Shown here one piece after another: positions 57,201-64,000 of a DNA stretch of 64,000 nucleotides. The notes below the pieces were generated by a model, which was not told the DNA's origin, searched no databases, and saw only the letters and a program-made list of their open reading frames with translations. Origin of the DNA: Liolophura sinensis (lineage: Eukaryota; Mollusca; Polyplacophora; Chitonida; Chitonidae); NCBI RefSeq assembly GCF_032854445.1, contig NC_088297.1, positions 18,797,127 through 18,861,126 on the forward strand, in the 5' to 3' direction. Position numbers and translations under genes: made by a program. The first letter of the stretch is position 1, and the number at the start of each line of letters is the position of its first letter.

Positions 57201-58430
57201 TTTAGTGCTGCTTCACTGAGACAACTTACCGAAGGCAAGTCAGCCGCCCCGCCCGAGCCATTATACTGATACGGGTCAACCAGTCGTTGCACTATCCCCT
57301 TCATGCTGAACGCCAAGCGAGGAAGTTACAACTTCCTCTTTTAAAGTCTTAGGTGTGACTCGATCAATGATTGATCCTGGATCTACCGGTCCCGAAGCGG
57401 ACGCTCTACCAACTGTGCTATCCGGGCCGGTACCTCAGTAAGGGTTTTACTCTAACAATTCATGTAAATGCATAAATAGTAGCAAATTACACGCTCACTG
57501 GCACCGTGGCCTAAGCAGAATTGGATAAAAAAAAATGCAGTGATGTTACTTCCCTTTATTAGACGTCAATGATCTAGAATTAATCAGAATGCTGTGTTAT
57601 CATCACATTTAACATACAATAATAATAAAACAATGTAAAAGGACCGGGCCTCGGGGATGCTTAGTCAATCACCAGAGCCCTGGTTTATGCAGGAATACAA
57701 CACCATAAAAGACTTACGACACTTAAGAAGATTAGTACAGTAATGTCTTAAATTTGGATCATTCTGAAATGCACCGCACGGATATTGTTCTCCAAAAATC
57801 TCGGTTGTTGTGCAGCACAGCCATAGTTTGGATCATTTCGACCTGTTCTTCGCGGTTTAGAAATTAACCTTTCAGTTCTGAGAAGTCATCTGGATTTAGT
57901 GCGTACACCTAAAAAACTAATCCATTAATTCTAACAGGAAGCGAGTTGCCTGAGTGATGCCAGAATGCATTCCGGTCCCAGTTGTTCAGAAGTCACATTT
58001 ATTTTGCGTAATATAAGACTGGTGTGAAGATTTAAGCCTGCCCTAAATTTAATAAACCTTCGAACAACTGATCCCTGCTATTGTGGCAGATTATTCTCAT
58101 AAATATAACACACATATTCTATTAATTTAATTCAAGGATTCCACTAGATTTACAGAATACTATGTTGAATATGACAAAATGTTGTGTTCTAATAACAGAA
58201 TACATTCTAGCATTCATTCAGGCAACAGGCTTGCTGTTAAAATTAACACATTTTTTTTAGTGTTCTCGTACTTTGAAATCCTGTATCTGGGCCTGATCAA
58301 ACATGGCGAACACATTAGACGTAGTTCTCTGGGCTCGCTTCTTCTTCCCTCGCGTCTCTGACTGCTTGGCAACAGCCGCCCTGATGTCGACGGGAGGGAT
58401 GTCACGGGATTCAGCAAAAATGGAAATATT
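54243..58430 (-). CDS. MRLC: Myosin regulatory light chain, smooth/non-muscle type, 5' exon(s) missing
   Basis: RLC binds the myosin II heavy-chain neck and switches motor activity when phosphorylated. Coding exons are 58272-58430, 55729-55969 and 54991-55172 on the minus strand; 3' UTR runs to about 54243. Exon joins are in frame. [17 protein letters not shown] carries the Thr-Ser pair phosphorylated by MLCK/ROCK-type kinases. The first EF-hand [12 protein letters not shown] keeps its metal ligands, and [12 protein letters not shown] and [11 protein letters not shown] are family signatures. The protein ends KEEEAQK. No ATG precedes the TTS motif in the first visible exon, so the start codon lies to the right, apparently beyond the Polinton. 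A striated-muscle molluscan RLC would lack this N-terminal motif. Confidence 0.92.
54244..54249 (-). promoter_or_regulatory. Candidate polyadenylation signal of the RLC gene
   Basis: AATAAA on the minus strand about 740 bases after the stop. Confidence 0.5.
54991..55172 (-). CDS. MRLC: RLC last coding exon
   Basis: Acceptor TCTCAG precedes [21 protein letters not shown]-hand-like C-lobe with [13 protein letters not shown]. Stop TGA at 54991-54993 on the minus strand. Confidence 0.93.
55240..55330 (+). repeat. tRNA-headed repeat fragment
   Basis: GGGGTAATGGTCTGGACGAT and AGGTCGCTGGTTTAAAAGC resemble the repeat at 25783-25900, with a decayed B box. Confidence 0.4.
55729..55969 (-). CDS. MRLC: RLC middle exon with EF-hand 1
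   Basis: 241 nt between acceptor TTTCAG and donor GTAAGC. It encodes [20 protein letters not shown] through FSCFDDFNV. Confidence 0.95.
56471..57012 (+). repeat. 48-bp minisatellite, about 11 copies
   Basis: The unit is ACGTACAGCATAGAGAGAAA followed by AACCAGAGCAGCGACGACAG and TGTGATAG. A 48-bp period keeps frames open on the minus strand, giving long low-complexity frames with a 16-residue repeat that are not genes. Confidence 0.95.
57074..57430 (-). repeat. S2 SINE, full length, 15-bp TSD
   Basis: TACCTCAGTAAGGGT is perfectly repeated at 57059-57073 and 57431-57445. On the minus strand the element starts with CCGGATAGCACAGTTGGTAG (A box TAGCACAGTTGG), typical of a tRNA-derived SINE, and ends near GTACGACGTTAAACCCCATG. 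This is the reference copy of S2. Confidence 0.93.
57905..58258 (+). mobile_element. MITE-2 copy
   Basis: The left end (CATTAATTCTAACAGGAAGC, GAGTGATGCCAGAATGCATT) and right end (CAGAATACATTCTAGCATTC, TGTTAAAATTAACACA) are inverted. It is longer than the 33.7 kb copy because the centre differs. It ends about 14 bases from the RLC donor at 58271. Confidence 0.7.
58272..58430 (-). CDS. MRLC: RLC N-terminal exon with phosphorylation site
   Basis: It encodes [20 protein letters not shown] and ends IQDFK before donor GTACGA. The acceptor may be at 58431 (TTTTACAG) or further in at about 58381 (ACATCAG); the first gives an unusually long N-terminus. Confidence 0.85.
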
Positions 58431-58558
58431 CTGTAAAAGATGAAAGATATGCTCTATAAAAAAAATATTCAACTGATTTTTTTTATTGATTGAGTAGTAT
58501 TGGGAAGGAGGGCCCTCCCCCCTCCTATCGAAATTTACAATTAGAGAGTTGATGTTAT

Positions 58559-59275
58559 TAGTATAATGATGATATCGGCGCGTACAATGAGGCACCATCA
58601 GAAGCGCGAGCACTACGGGAGGAGTTTGAGACGCTCCTAGGTGTGCGTCCCATGTACCCACGGCCCCGCATTGCCTTGGAAGAACTGCAGGGGATCCTCG
58701 ACAGGTATAAAACGGCTGTGGCTGAGTTGAAGTGGCTGCAAGACAGCAAGAACTCCTGAAGTAACGAGGAGTTGAAGCAAGACGTCAAGAACCCCCTCAG
58801 TAACGAGGAGTTGAAGCAAGACGTCAAGAACCTCCTCAGTAACGAGAAGTTGGATGAATTGCTAGGCGGAATACAGGGTGAAAAGAAACTAAAATTCACT
58901 AACACCGACCGGGCTATAAGGAATCTCCTCCGGGCCTGGCAGATGGGCGTACCCGAAGGCTTTTGGACGGACCCAGTAGCCTTCTTAGAAGAAATTCGAG
59001 CCATTATTCGCCAGAAGCTAGAAGAAGAGATCCTGGCACTCAACGGGGTTAAGTTCAAACTAGGCCTCAGGGTTCAGTTGCGAAAGGACAACGCCGATGG
59101 CAGTGAAGAGTATACCAGCCCAGTACTCCACAGCAAACAGGAGGCCCTCTTAGAGGCTGGTGACATTGACGGGGCTCTAGATAAGGCCTTCCCCACCATC
59201 CATGAGGTGCTGGAAAAATGGACACAGCGAGGGTCAGGGTGGGTTGTCAATGGCGTGCAAGGTATCAGCCACTGA
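58559..59275 (+). CDS. Polinton PolB N-terminal region fragment
   Basis: The frame enters without a start codon, meets a TGA at 58757-58759, then continues with a repeated SNEELKQDVKN motif (two to three 13-residue copies, probably helical). It runs on to a conserved-looking block with KFKLGLRVQLRKD and EKWTQRGSGWVV. No catalytic motif is visible in this part. Confidence 0.6.
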
Positions 59276-59330
59276 GAGGCGGGTCCTAAATCCCCCTACC
59301 TGCAGCTGTGGGTAACAAGCAGTCATCAAT

Positions 59331-60335
59331 GTGAAGAACAAAGACGACGACTGCCTCCGATGGGCACTCCGGTCTGCCTTATTTCCAGCCGCCCGAGACC
59401 CTCAGAGACCAACAAAGTATCCCACCAATCATGGTCTTGACTTTAGTGGGATCGACGCCCCCACGCCCGTCTCTCAGATCCGTAAAGTGGAGGAAAAGAA
59501 CGACCTCGCCATCAACGTGTTCGGGTGGGACAAGGGTGTGATCGTGCATCGTCTCAGCAAGCAGCCCAGTGGCACGCCCCGAATCAATCTGCTGCTGATT
59601 GGGAAGGCAGGCAAATTCCATTATACATGGATAAAAGATTTCGATCGTCTCCTGTTCCAAGAAAGTAAGAAACGAAATCGCAAACACTTCTGCGAGCGCT
59701 GCCTACACGGCTACACAAGGGAGGACCTGCTCGAGGCGCATAAACCGGAATGCCGAGGGATTGGCCATACCGCGGTGAGGGTGGAAATGCCCCAGGAGGG
59801 GGAAAACAAGTCCTCCTTCCAGAACCACCACAAACAGCTACCGACTACGTTCATCATATATGCCGACTTCGAGGCTCTGACCAAAAAGGTTGAAGGCCCG
59901 CCGCCCAGACCCAAGGAGAGCAGCACTCAAAAGACTCAGCACCAGGAGCCCTGCAGTTACTGCTATGTTGTGGTGCGTTGCGACGGCTGCACAAAACGCC
60001 CCGTGGAATACAGAGGCCCTAACGCGACGGAACACTTCCTCAGAGCTCTCCAACAGGAGGAGCAGGAAATCAAAAATGTTCTAGCCAACCCTATAACCAT
60101 GAATATGACTCCCGAGGACTGGCAGGCTCACAACAACGCCGCAACCTGCCACGTGTGTGAGAAGCCTCTAGGCGCCGATTCTGTGCGCGATCACTGCCAT
60201 ATCACCGGCAAGTACAGAGGCGCGGCCCATAACGCATGCAACCTAAAGTGGCGGCTGGGTCCCAAGACAGCCATACCGGTAGTCCCACAACCTACGGGGC
60301 TACGACGGGCACCTCCTGATGCCAGCCATAAGTAA
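59331..60335 (+). CDS. Polinton PolB exonuclease part with EndoVII-like zinc module
   Basis: It contains YADFEAL, the Exo I motif (D-x-E) of family B polymerases. A cysteine/histidine module follows: CHVCEKPL, DHCHITGKYRG and HNACN, resembling the recombination endonuclease VII (HNH) fold. An earlier zinc-finger-like CERCLHGYTREDLLEAHKPEC is also present. The frame ends by running out of register near 60280. The ATG at 59331 may be internal to the original gene. Confidence 0.8.
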   Translation: MKNKDDDCLRWALRSALFPAARDPQRPTKYPTNHGLDFSGIDAPTPVSQIRKVEEKNDLAINVFGWDKGVIVHRLSKQPSGTPRINLLLIGKAGKFHYTWIKDFDRLLFQESKKRNRKHFCERCLHGYTREDLLEAHKPECRGIGHTAVRVEMPQEGENKSSFQNHHKQLPTTFIIYADFEALTKKVEGPPPRPKESSTQKTQHQEPCSYCYVVVRCDGCTKRPVEYRGPNATEHFLRALQQEEQEIKNVLANPITMNMTPEDWQAHNNAATCHVCEKPLGADSVRDHCHITGKYRGAAHNACNLKWRLGPKTAIPVVPQPTGLRRAPPDASHK

Positions 60336-62280
60336 GGTGGAGGGCCGCATCTCCTGCATCCCCAACAACACGGAAAAGTACATCTCCTTCTCGCTGGGGC
60401 AGCTCCGCTTCATCGACAGCGTTCAATTCTTACCGACTTCCCTTGACAATCTGGTAGAGGCCAACAAACCTGAGGCTTTCCACATCAAAGCCCGGTATGA
60501 GCTCGTCGAAGAAAAACGAAAGCTACTCATGCGCAAGGGTGTCTACCCCTATGAGTATATGGACTCCTGGGAGCGCTTCGGCGAGTCCAGCCTCCCACCC
60601 AAAGAGGCTTTCTACAGTAAGCTCAAAGTCGTAGGCATTAGCGATGAGGACTACAACCACGCTCAACAGGTATGGAAGGTATTTGACTGCACCAATCAGG
60701 GAGACTACACAGACCTTTACTGCCGCACAGACGTGCTCCTGTTGGCCGATGTGTTTGAGGCCTTCCAGAAGACTTGTTTACGGCAGTATGGATTAGACCC
60801 TGCTCACTACTTTACGAGCCCAGGTCTCTCGTGGGATGCGCTGTTCAAGAAGACCGGGGTAGAGCTGGAGCTGCTGACCGACTACGACCAATACGTCTTC
60901 ATTGAGAAGGGGTTGCGAGGAGGTATCTCCGTGGTAAGTAAGCGATACGCCAAAGCCAATAATCCGCAGGTGGAGGGATACAACCCAGAAAGACGAAACA
61001 GCTACATCCAATACCTAGACGCCAATAATCTATATGGCTGGGCTATGAGTCAGTTCCTTCCAAAGGGCTGCTTCCAGTGGGTAGATGACGCGCGGCGTCT
61101 CGGCGAAACGATTGCTACCCACCCCCACGACAGTCCTTCCGGTTTCATCCTCGAGGTCGACCTAGAGTATCCGGCCGGTCTACATAACGCACATAACGGC
61201 TACCCATTAGCCATGGAAAGTCTGGTGGTCCAGAAGGAGTGGATGTCAGACTATCACCACGGCCTTCTCGGCAAGAAAGCGCCTACCGAGGTCGAAAAGC
61301 TGGTCCCCAACCTCCGCAACAAGGAACGGTACGTCCTGCACTACCGGAACCTACAGCTGTATCTATCTCTGGGAATGCGCCTGACAAAGGTTCACCGGGC
61401 CCTGAGATTTGCCCAGAGCCCTTGGATAGAACCCTATATCAGGATGAACACCGAGCTCCGAAAAACGGCCGCGAGTAAATTCGAGAAGGACCTGTACAAG
61501 CTAATGAACAACTCGATCTTCGGAAAAACCATGGAGAACCTTCGGAAGCGTGTGGACGTCAAGCTGGTACGCTCTGGAGAAGACGACAAGATCCGACGCT
61601 TGATAGCCAGCCCGAGCTTCGCACGGGCAAACATATTTGATGATGACCTCGCAGCGATTCAGATGCACCAGACCCGTCTAGTCCTAAACCGACCTATCTA
61701 CGTGGGCATGAGCATTCTAGATCTCTCCAAGCACCTGATGTACGACTTCTTCTACAACCACATGAAGGCCCAGTACAGGGAGCGCTGCCAGCTCCTCTAC
61801 ACTGACATGGATAGTCTGCTACTCGAGATTCAGACTGAGGATGTTTATAGGGATATGGCTGAGAATGCAACCCTGTACGACACCTCAGATTACCAACAAG
61901 ACCACCCCCTGCACAGCGTAACAAATATGAAGGTCTTGTGGAAAATGAAGGACGAGTGCGCGGGGCGGCCGATCGCCGAATACAATGGTCTGCGCCCCAA
62001 GATGTACTCCATTCTGGAGGCAGGTGGAGCCAACATTAAGAAGGCCAAGGGCGTGAAAAAGTTAGTTGTGGAAAAGCGCATCCGCCATAAGCAGTACAAA
62101 GAGGCCCTCTTCGAGAAAAAGATCTTCCGACACGGTATGAACGTGCTGCAATCAGAGCGCCACCATATCTATGGGCAGCACCTGAATAAGGTCTCACTGT
62201 CCCCCTTCGATAGTAAGCGCTGGATCGCCGAAGATGGTGTCCACACCTTGGCTTATGGCCATAGAGATGCGCCTCCTTGA
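60319..62280 (+). CDS. Polinton PolB polymerase part
   Basis: 653 codons with an Exo III-like YCRTDVLLLADVF, motif A YLDANNLYGWAM, motif B KLMNNSIFGKTMEN and motif C YTDMDSLL. The methionine in motif C replaces the usual threonine of DTDS. It belongs to the protein-primed family B (DNA_pol_B_2 type). The catalytic aspartates are kept although the gene is split upstream. Confidence 0.9.
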   Translation: MPAISKVEGRISCIPNNTEKYISFSLGQLRFIDSVQFLPTSLDNLVEANKPEAFHIKARYELVEEKRKLLMRKGVYPYEYMDSWERFGESSLPPKEAFYSKLKVVGISDEDYNHAQQVWKVFDCTNQGDYTDLYCRTDVLLLADVFEAFQKTCLRQYGLDPAHYFTSPGLSWDALFKKTGVELELLTDYDQYVFIEKGLRGGISVVSKRYAKANNPQVEGYNPERRNSYIQYLDANNLYGWAMSQFLPKGCFQWVDDARRLGETIATHPHDSPSGFILEVDLEYPAGLHNAHNGYPLAMESLVVQKEWMSDYHHGLLGKKAPTEVEKLVPNLRNKERYVLHYRNLQLYLSLGMRLTKVHRALRFAQSPWIEPYIRMNTELRKTAASKFEKDLYKLMNNSIFGKTMENLRKRVDVKLVRSGEDDKIRRLIASPSFARANIFDDDLAAIQMHQTRLVLNRPIYVGMSILDLSKHLMYDFFYNHMKAQYRERCQLLYTDMDSLLLEIQTEDVYRDMAENATLYDTSDYQQDHPLHSVTNMKVLWKMKDECAGRPIAEYNGLRPKMYSILEAGGANIKKAKGVKKLVVEKRIRHKQYKEALFEKKIFRHGMNVLQSERHHIYGQHLNKVSLSPFDSKRWIAEDGVHTLAYGHRDAPP

Positions 62281-62302
62281 CGCAGGATGGGATATCCAGG
62301 AA

Positions 62303-63346
62303 CTAATAGCACCGTAGAACCCCATCCAGGGGAAGCTGAGTATCGGGAGGCACTATAAGCAACTCCTTACGAACGAATCCCCGTCGTGGGCCATCCGACG
62401 TATCGTCTAGATAGTACAGCACGGGTTCATTAGGCTTTGTGACAGAGTGCCCAAGCCGATATATCTCTAGAGACCACACAGGATCAGTCGCGCGACGGCG
62501 GCCGCCGTGCAGCTCTCCAGGCTGATAGAGATAACGAACGCCAACAACCTCGGGGATCTTCCGCTCATTAAGTCCAACGGGACGACCTGGAACCGCCGAG
62601 GAAGGCTTATGGGGCACCCCTTTTGCCTTGATGGCGTCTTTCGGATTTTTACCGATCAGTCTCGTTGTCTCGTTATTCAGAGCAGCCACAACAGAGGGCA
62701 GCCGAGCCACCCATTCAGTAGATCGGTGTTCGGGAGGGAGGCGCATCTCCTGGGCGTACTGATGTCCAAAGAGCCGCTCAGCCAGAGTACGGTTGAAACG
62801 CTCCACTATGCTTTGGTCCCGGTGGATATCCACGCGGACTCGGCGGACTGTGACATCGTGTTTGGCCAGCAGTTGGCTCACCCCACCCATAAACTCGCGC
62901 CCAGGGTCAACTTGGAGAAGCTTCGGCCATCGAAGGGGTCCCCTCTTGTAAATGCGAGAGAGAGCATCAGCGACTTCTTTGGAATCTTTAGTAGCCAGAG
63001 GTTCCGCCTCCTTGTAGCGAGAAGCAACATCAACAACTGTCAGCGCGTACTTATACAGCTTCCGGCCTCGCCGATCATGTGGTAGAAATAGAAGATCAGC
63101 TTGGTCGATATCATTCGGCGTGGAAACATCGAACATAGGCCTCGGTATTTTTCGTGGACAAGGCAGGTATATCTGCCAGATAGCCTGCTTTTTCAGCCAG
63201 GCCCGGACCACATCTTCTGAGACTTTAGCCGCAGTGGCAAGTTTCTGGATGGCCGCGTGGCCCTTCCAGTACCCACGAGGTCTGTAGTAGATATTTGCCA
63301 GGCGAGCAGACACCTTACTAGCCATGTCATCAAGGTATTCTAGCAA
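62303..63346 (-). CDS. Polinton retroviral-type integrase
   Basis: 347 codons, uninterrupted. An N-terminal region (GYWKGHAAIQKLATAAKVSE) leads to a catalytic core with D in IDQADLLF, D in VDPGREF and E in QSIVERFNRTL, the last two about 34 residues apart. The C-terminal part (RATDPVWSLEIYRL) resembles the SH3/chromodomain-like tail of these integrases. It inserts element DNA into the host genome. The start ATG at 63346 is the first in frame; the true start may be a later ATG at 63322. Confidence 0.92.
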   Translation of the reverse strand: MLEYLDDMASKVSARLANIYYRPRGYWKGHAAIQKLATAAKVSEDVVRAWLKKQAIWQIYLPCPRKIPRPMFDVSTPNDIDQADLLFLPHDRRGRKLYKYALTVVDVASRYKEAEPLATKDSKEVADALSRIYKRGPLRWPKLLQVDPGREFMGGVSQLLAKHDVTVRRVRVDIHRDQSIVERFNRTLAERLFGHQYAQEMRLPPEHRSTEWVARLPSVVAALNNETTRLIGKNPKDAIKAKGVPHKPSSAVPGRPVGLNERKIPEVVGVRYLYQPGELHGGRRRATDPVWSLEIYRLGHSVTKPNEPVLYYLDDTSDGPRRGFVRKELLIVPPDTQLPLDGVLRCY

Positions 63347-63459
63347 CCGTCTAAAAGATTTGCGACGAAAAAGATGTTAATCGTCGCGTATGCGCAGAAC
63401 CACCTCACTACTAGGATGGTGCCCGGCGAGCAGCTCGATAGCGGCACAGTAAGTTCGGA

Positions 63460-63804
63460 TTACTTGGTGAGTTTTGCGATTCCGTAACTCACACCCCCAA
63501 CCACATACATTCCCAGGATGACGAAGGTCATCTCGCGGTGTTTTTGATCTTCACTAGACACATAGAAATCGGAGAGCTGTGGCTCTGAGCCCAGCAGCGC
63601 GTCGCGTGTAAGAGTTTTGCCCGTGACCCTAGAATACTCGCGGATTGCAGCGTCGACATCCCGGAACGTTTGGACAGCGTGGCCCTGGCGGCGGAGTTCA
63701 TCGTTGATCCAGTCCAAGCGCTCAGTGCGCTTTCGGGCCCATTTTTCCTGGGCGGCTTGGAGCTGCTCTACAGCGCGGTCATGGTCTCTGCTCTTCGTCG
63801 ACAC
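63460..63804 (-). CDS. Polinton small protein with coiled-coil-like helix and C-terminal membrane segment
   Basis: Up to 114 residues. A charged helical region (VEQLQAAQEKWARKRTERLD) is followed by a hydrophobic MTFVILGMYVVGGVSYGIA close to the end, suggesting a tail-anchored membrane protein. No ATG begins the frame at 63804 (it is GTG), and a short upstream frame in another register ends in the same place. A 1-nt shift near 63780 has probably split one gene. Function unknown. Confidence 0.65.
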   Translation of the reverse strand: MSTKSRDHDRAVEQLQAAQEKWARKRTERLDWINDELRRQGHAVQTFRDVDAAIREYSRVTGKTLTRDALLGSEPQLSDFYVSSEDQKHREMTFVILGMYVVGGVSYGIAKLTK

Positions 63805-63900
63805 CGGACCTCCTCAGCATCGAAAACATATAGCTGCTCCCGCTTAAGGCCAAAGCGTTTACGAGGGCGCCGCCCACCATCATTGCGATGGAGGCCATTA
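63781..63900 (-). CDS. Short Polinton frame overlapping the membrane protein
   Basis: It starts MASIAMMVGGALVNALALSG, a hydrophobic N-terminus, and ends about 39 codons later. Its start overlaps the stop of a preceding 29-codon frame in a TAATG junction, a compact arrangement common in viruses and Polintons. It is probably the N-terminal half of the split gene at 63460-63804. Confidence 0.55.
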
Positions 63901-64000
63901 CCACTTGATTATATTGGGAGGAAGGAGCCCTTGTTTAATTAGCAGGTCCTTCGAAAACATGGCCAGGCCTACATCTGCAGTGACCATGCCGACGTCACGG

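Larger units (their letters stand above)
56400..57740 (+). repeat. Tandem monomers of the 300-bp repeat, expanded and interrupted
   Basis: CCTGGTTTATGCAGGAATAC occurs at about 56448 and 57677, marking monomer boundaries. One monomer contains an expanded 48-bp array and an S2 insertion. It lies in the RLC intron between 55970 and 58271. Confidence 0.75.
58559..62280 (+). pseudogene. Polinton protein-primed DNA polymerase B gene, broken
   Basis: The gene would copy the element using a terminal protein primer. It is read in three pieces: 58559-59275 with an in-frame TGA at 58757-58759, 59331-60335, and 60319-62280 in another frame. Together they hold the N-terminal accessory region, 3'-5' exonuclease and polymerase. 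The stop at 59273-59275, the internal TGA and the frame change near 60280 each prevent a full-length product. Confidence 0.85.
58490..64000 (+). mobile_element. Maverick/Polinton element, left part, runs off the window
   Basis: The sharp rise in G+C, the protein-primed PolB, the retroviral-type integrase and the compact small ORFs define a Polinton. The polymerase and integrase converge (stop-to-stop gap about 20 bases). Packaging ATPase, protease and capsid genes are not in view and may lie to the right. The left terminus is unclear: the first frame is already open at 58559 without a start, so the end may be truncated. AGTAGTATTGGG near 58491 could be a terminus. Confidence 0.88.

Noticed and set aside
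58257-59058. Long minus-strand frames opposite the Polinton polymerase start
   Set aside because: They are antisense shadows of a G+C-rich coding region, apart from the RLC exon at 58272-58430.

Overview
This is 64 kb of animal genomic DNA: intron-rich genes, GT-AG splice sites, many dispersed retroposons and several DNA elements. The dominant repeat is a tRNA-headed SINE (called S1 here) of a kind I associate with molluscs. Together with the gene content it suggests a marine lophotrochozoan, most likely a mollusc; no database search supports this.

Layout. (1) 25-13646, plus strand: a complete six-exon BMP5/6/7/8 (Gbb/60A) class TGF-beta ligand, 417 residues, with an 8.5 kb repeat-filled first intron and a Tc1-like transposase in intron 3. 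(2) 19005-30315, minus strand: a ten-exon sodium:neurotransmitter symporter (NSS/SLC6-fold) gene, 'NSS-A', with intact splice sites but four single-base lesions, so probably a young pseudogene. (3) 30.3-39.4 kb: spacer with AT microsatellites, a 33-bp minisatellite, a palindromic MITE-like element and two inverted Penelope-like retroelement pieces carrying a GIY-YIG domain. (4) 39614-52885, plus strand: the intact paralogue 'NSS-B', 564 residues, head to head with NSS-A. (5) 54243-58430, minus strand: the last three exons of a smooth/non-muscle type myosin regulatory light chain (RLC) gene. (6) From about 58.5 kb to the window end: the left part of a Maverick/Polinton element with a broken protein-primed DNA polymerase B, an open integrase and small membrane-protein ORFs. 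It appears to sit in the first intron of the RLC gene.

NSS-A and NSS-B share exon lengths (115, 202, 163, 135, 140 and 244 nt) and phases. They are diverging paralogues. Their motifs look closer to prokaryotic-type NSS proteins (LeuT/MhsT-like) than to classical SLC6 transporters, which is an inference from reading.

The most unusual signal is that exon-intron junctions of these two genes have been amplified locally. NSS-B intron 5 holds about 34 copies of a 128-130 bp unit containing the last 47 nt of exon 5 plus its splice donor. NSS-B intron 6 holds about 16 decayed units resembling the exon 6 donor. NSS-A has a 110-bp partial triplication of the start of its TM4-5 exon with its acceptor. 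Two MITE-like families also sit 14-15 bp from splice donors. Several SINE copies retain clear target-site duplications.
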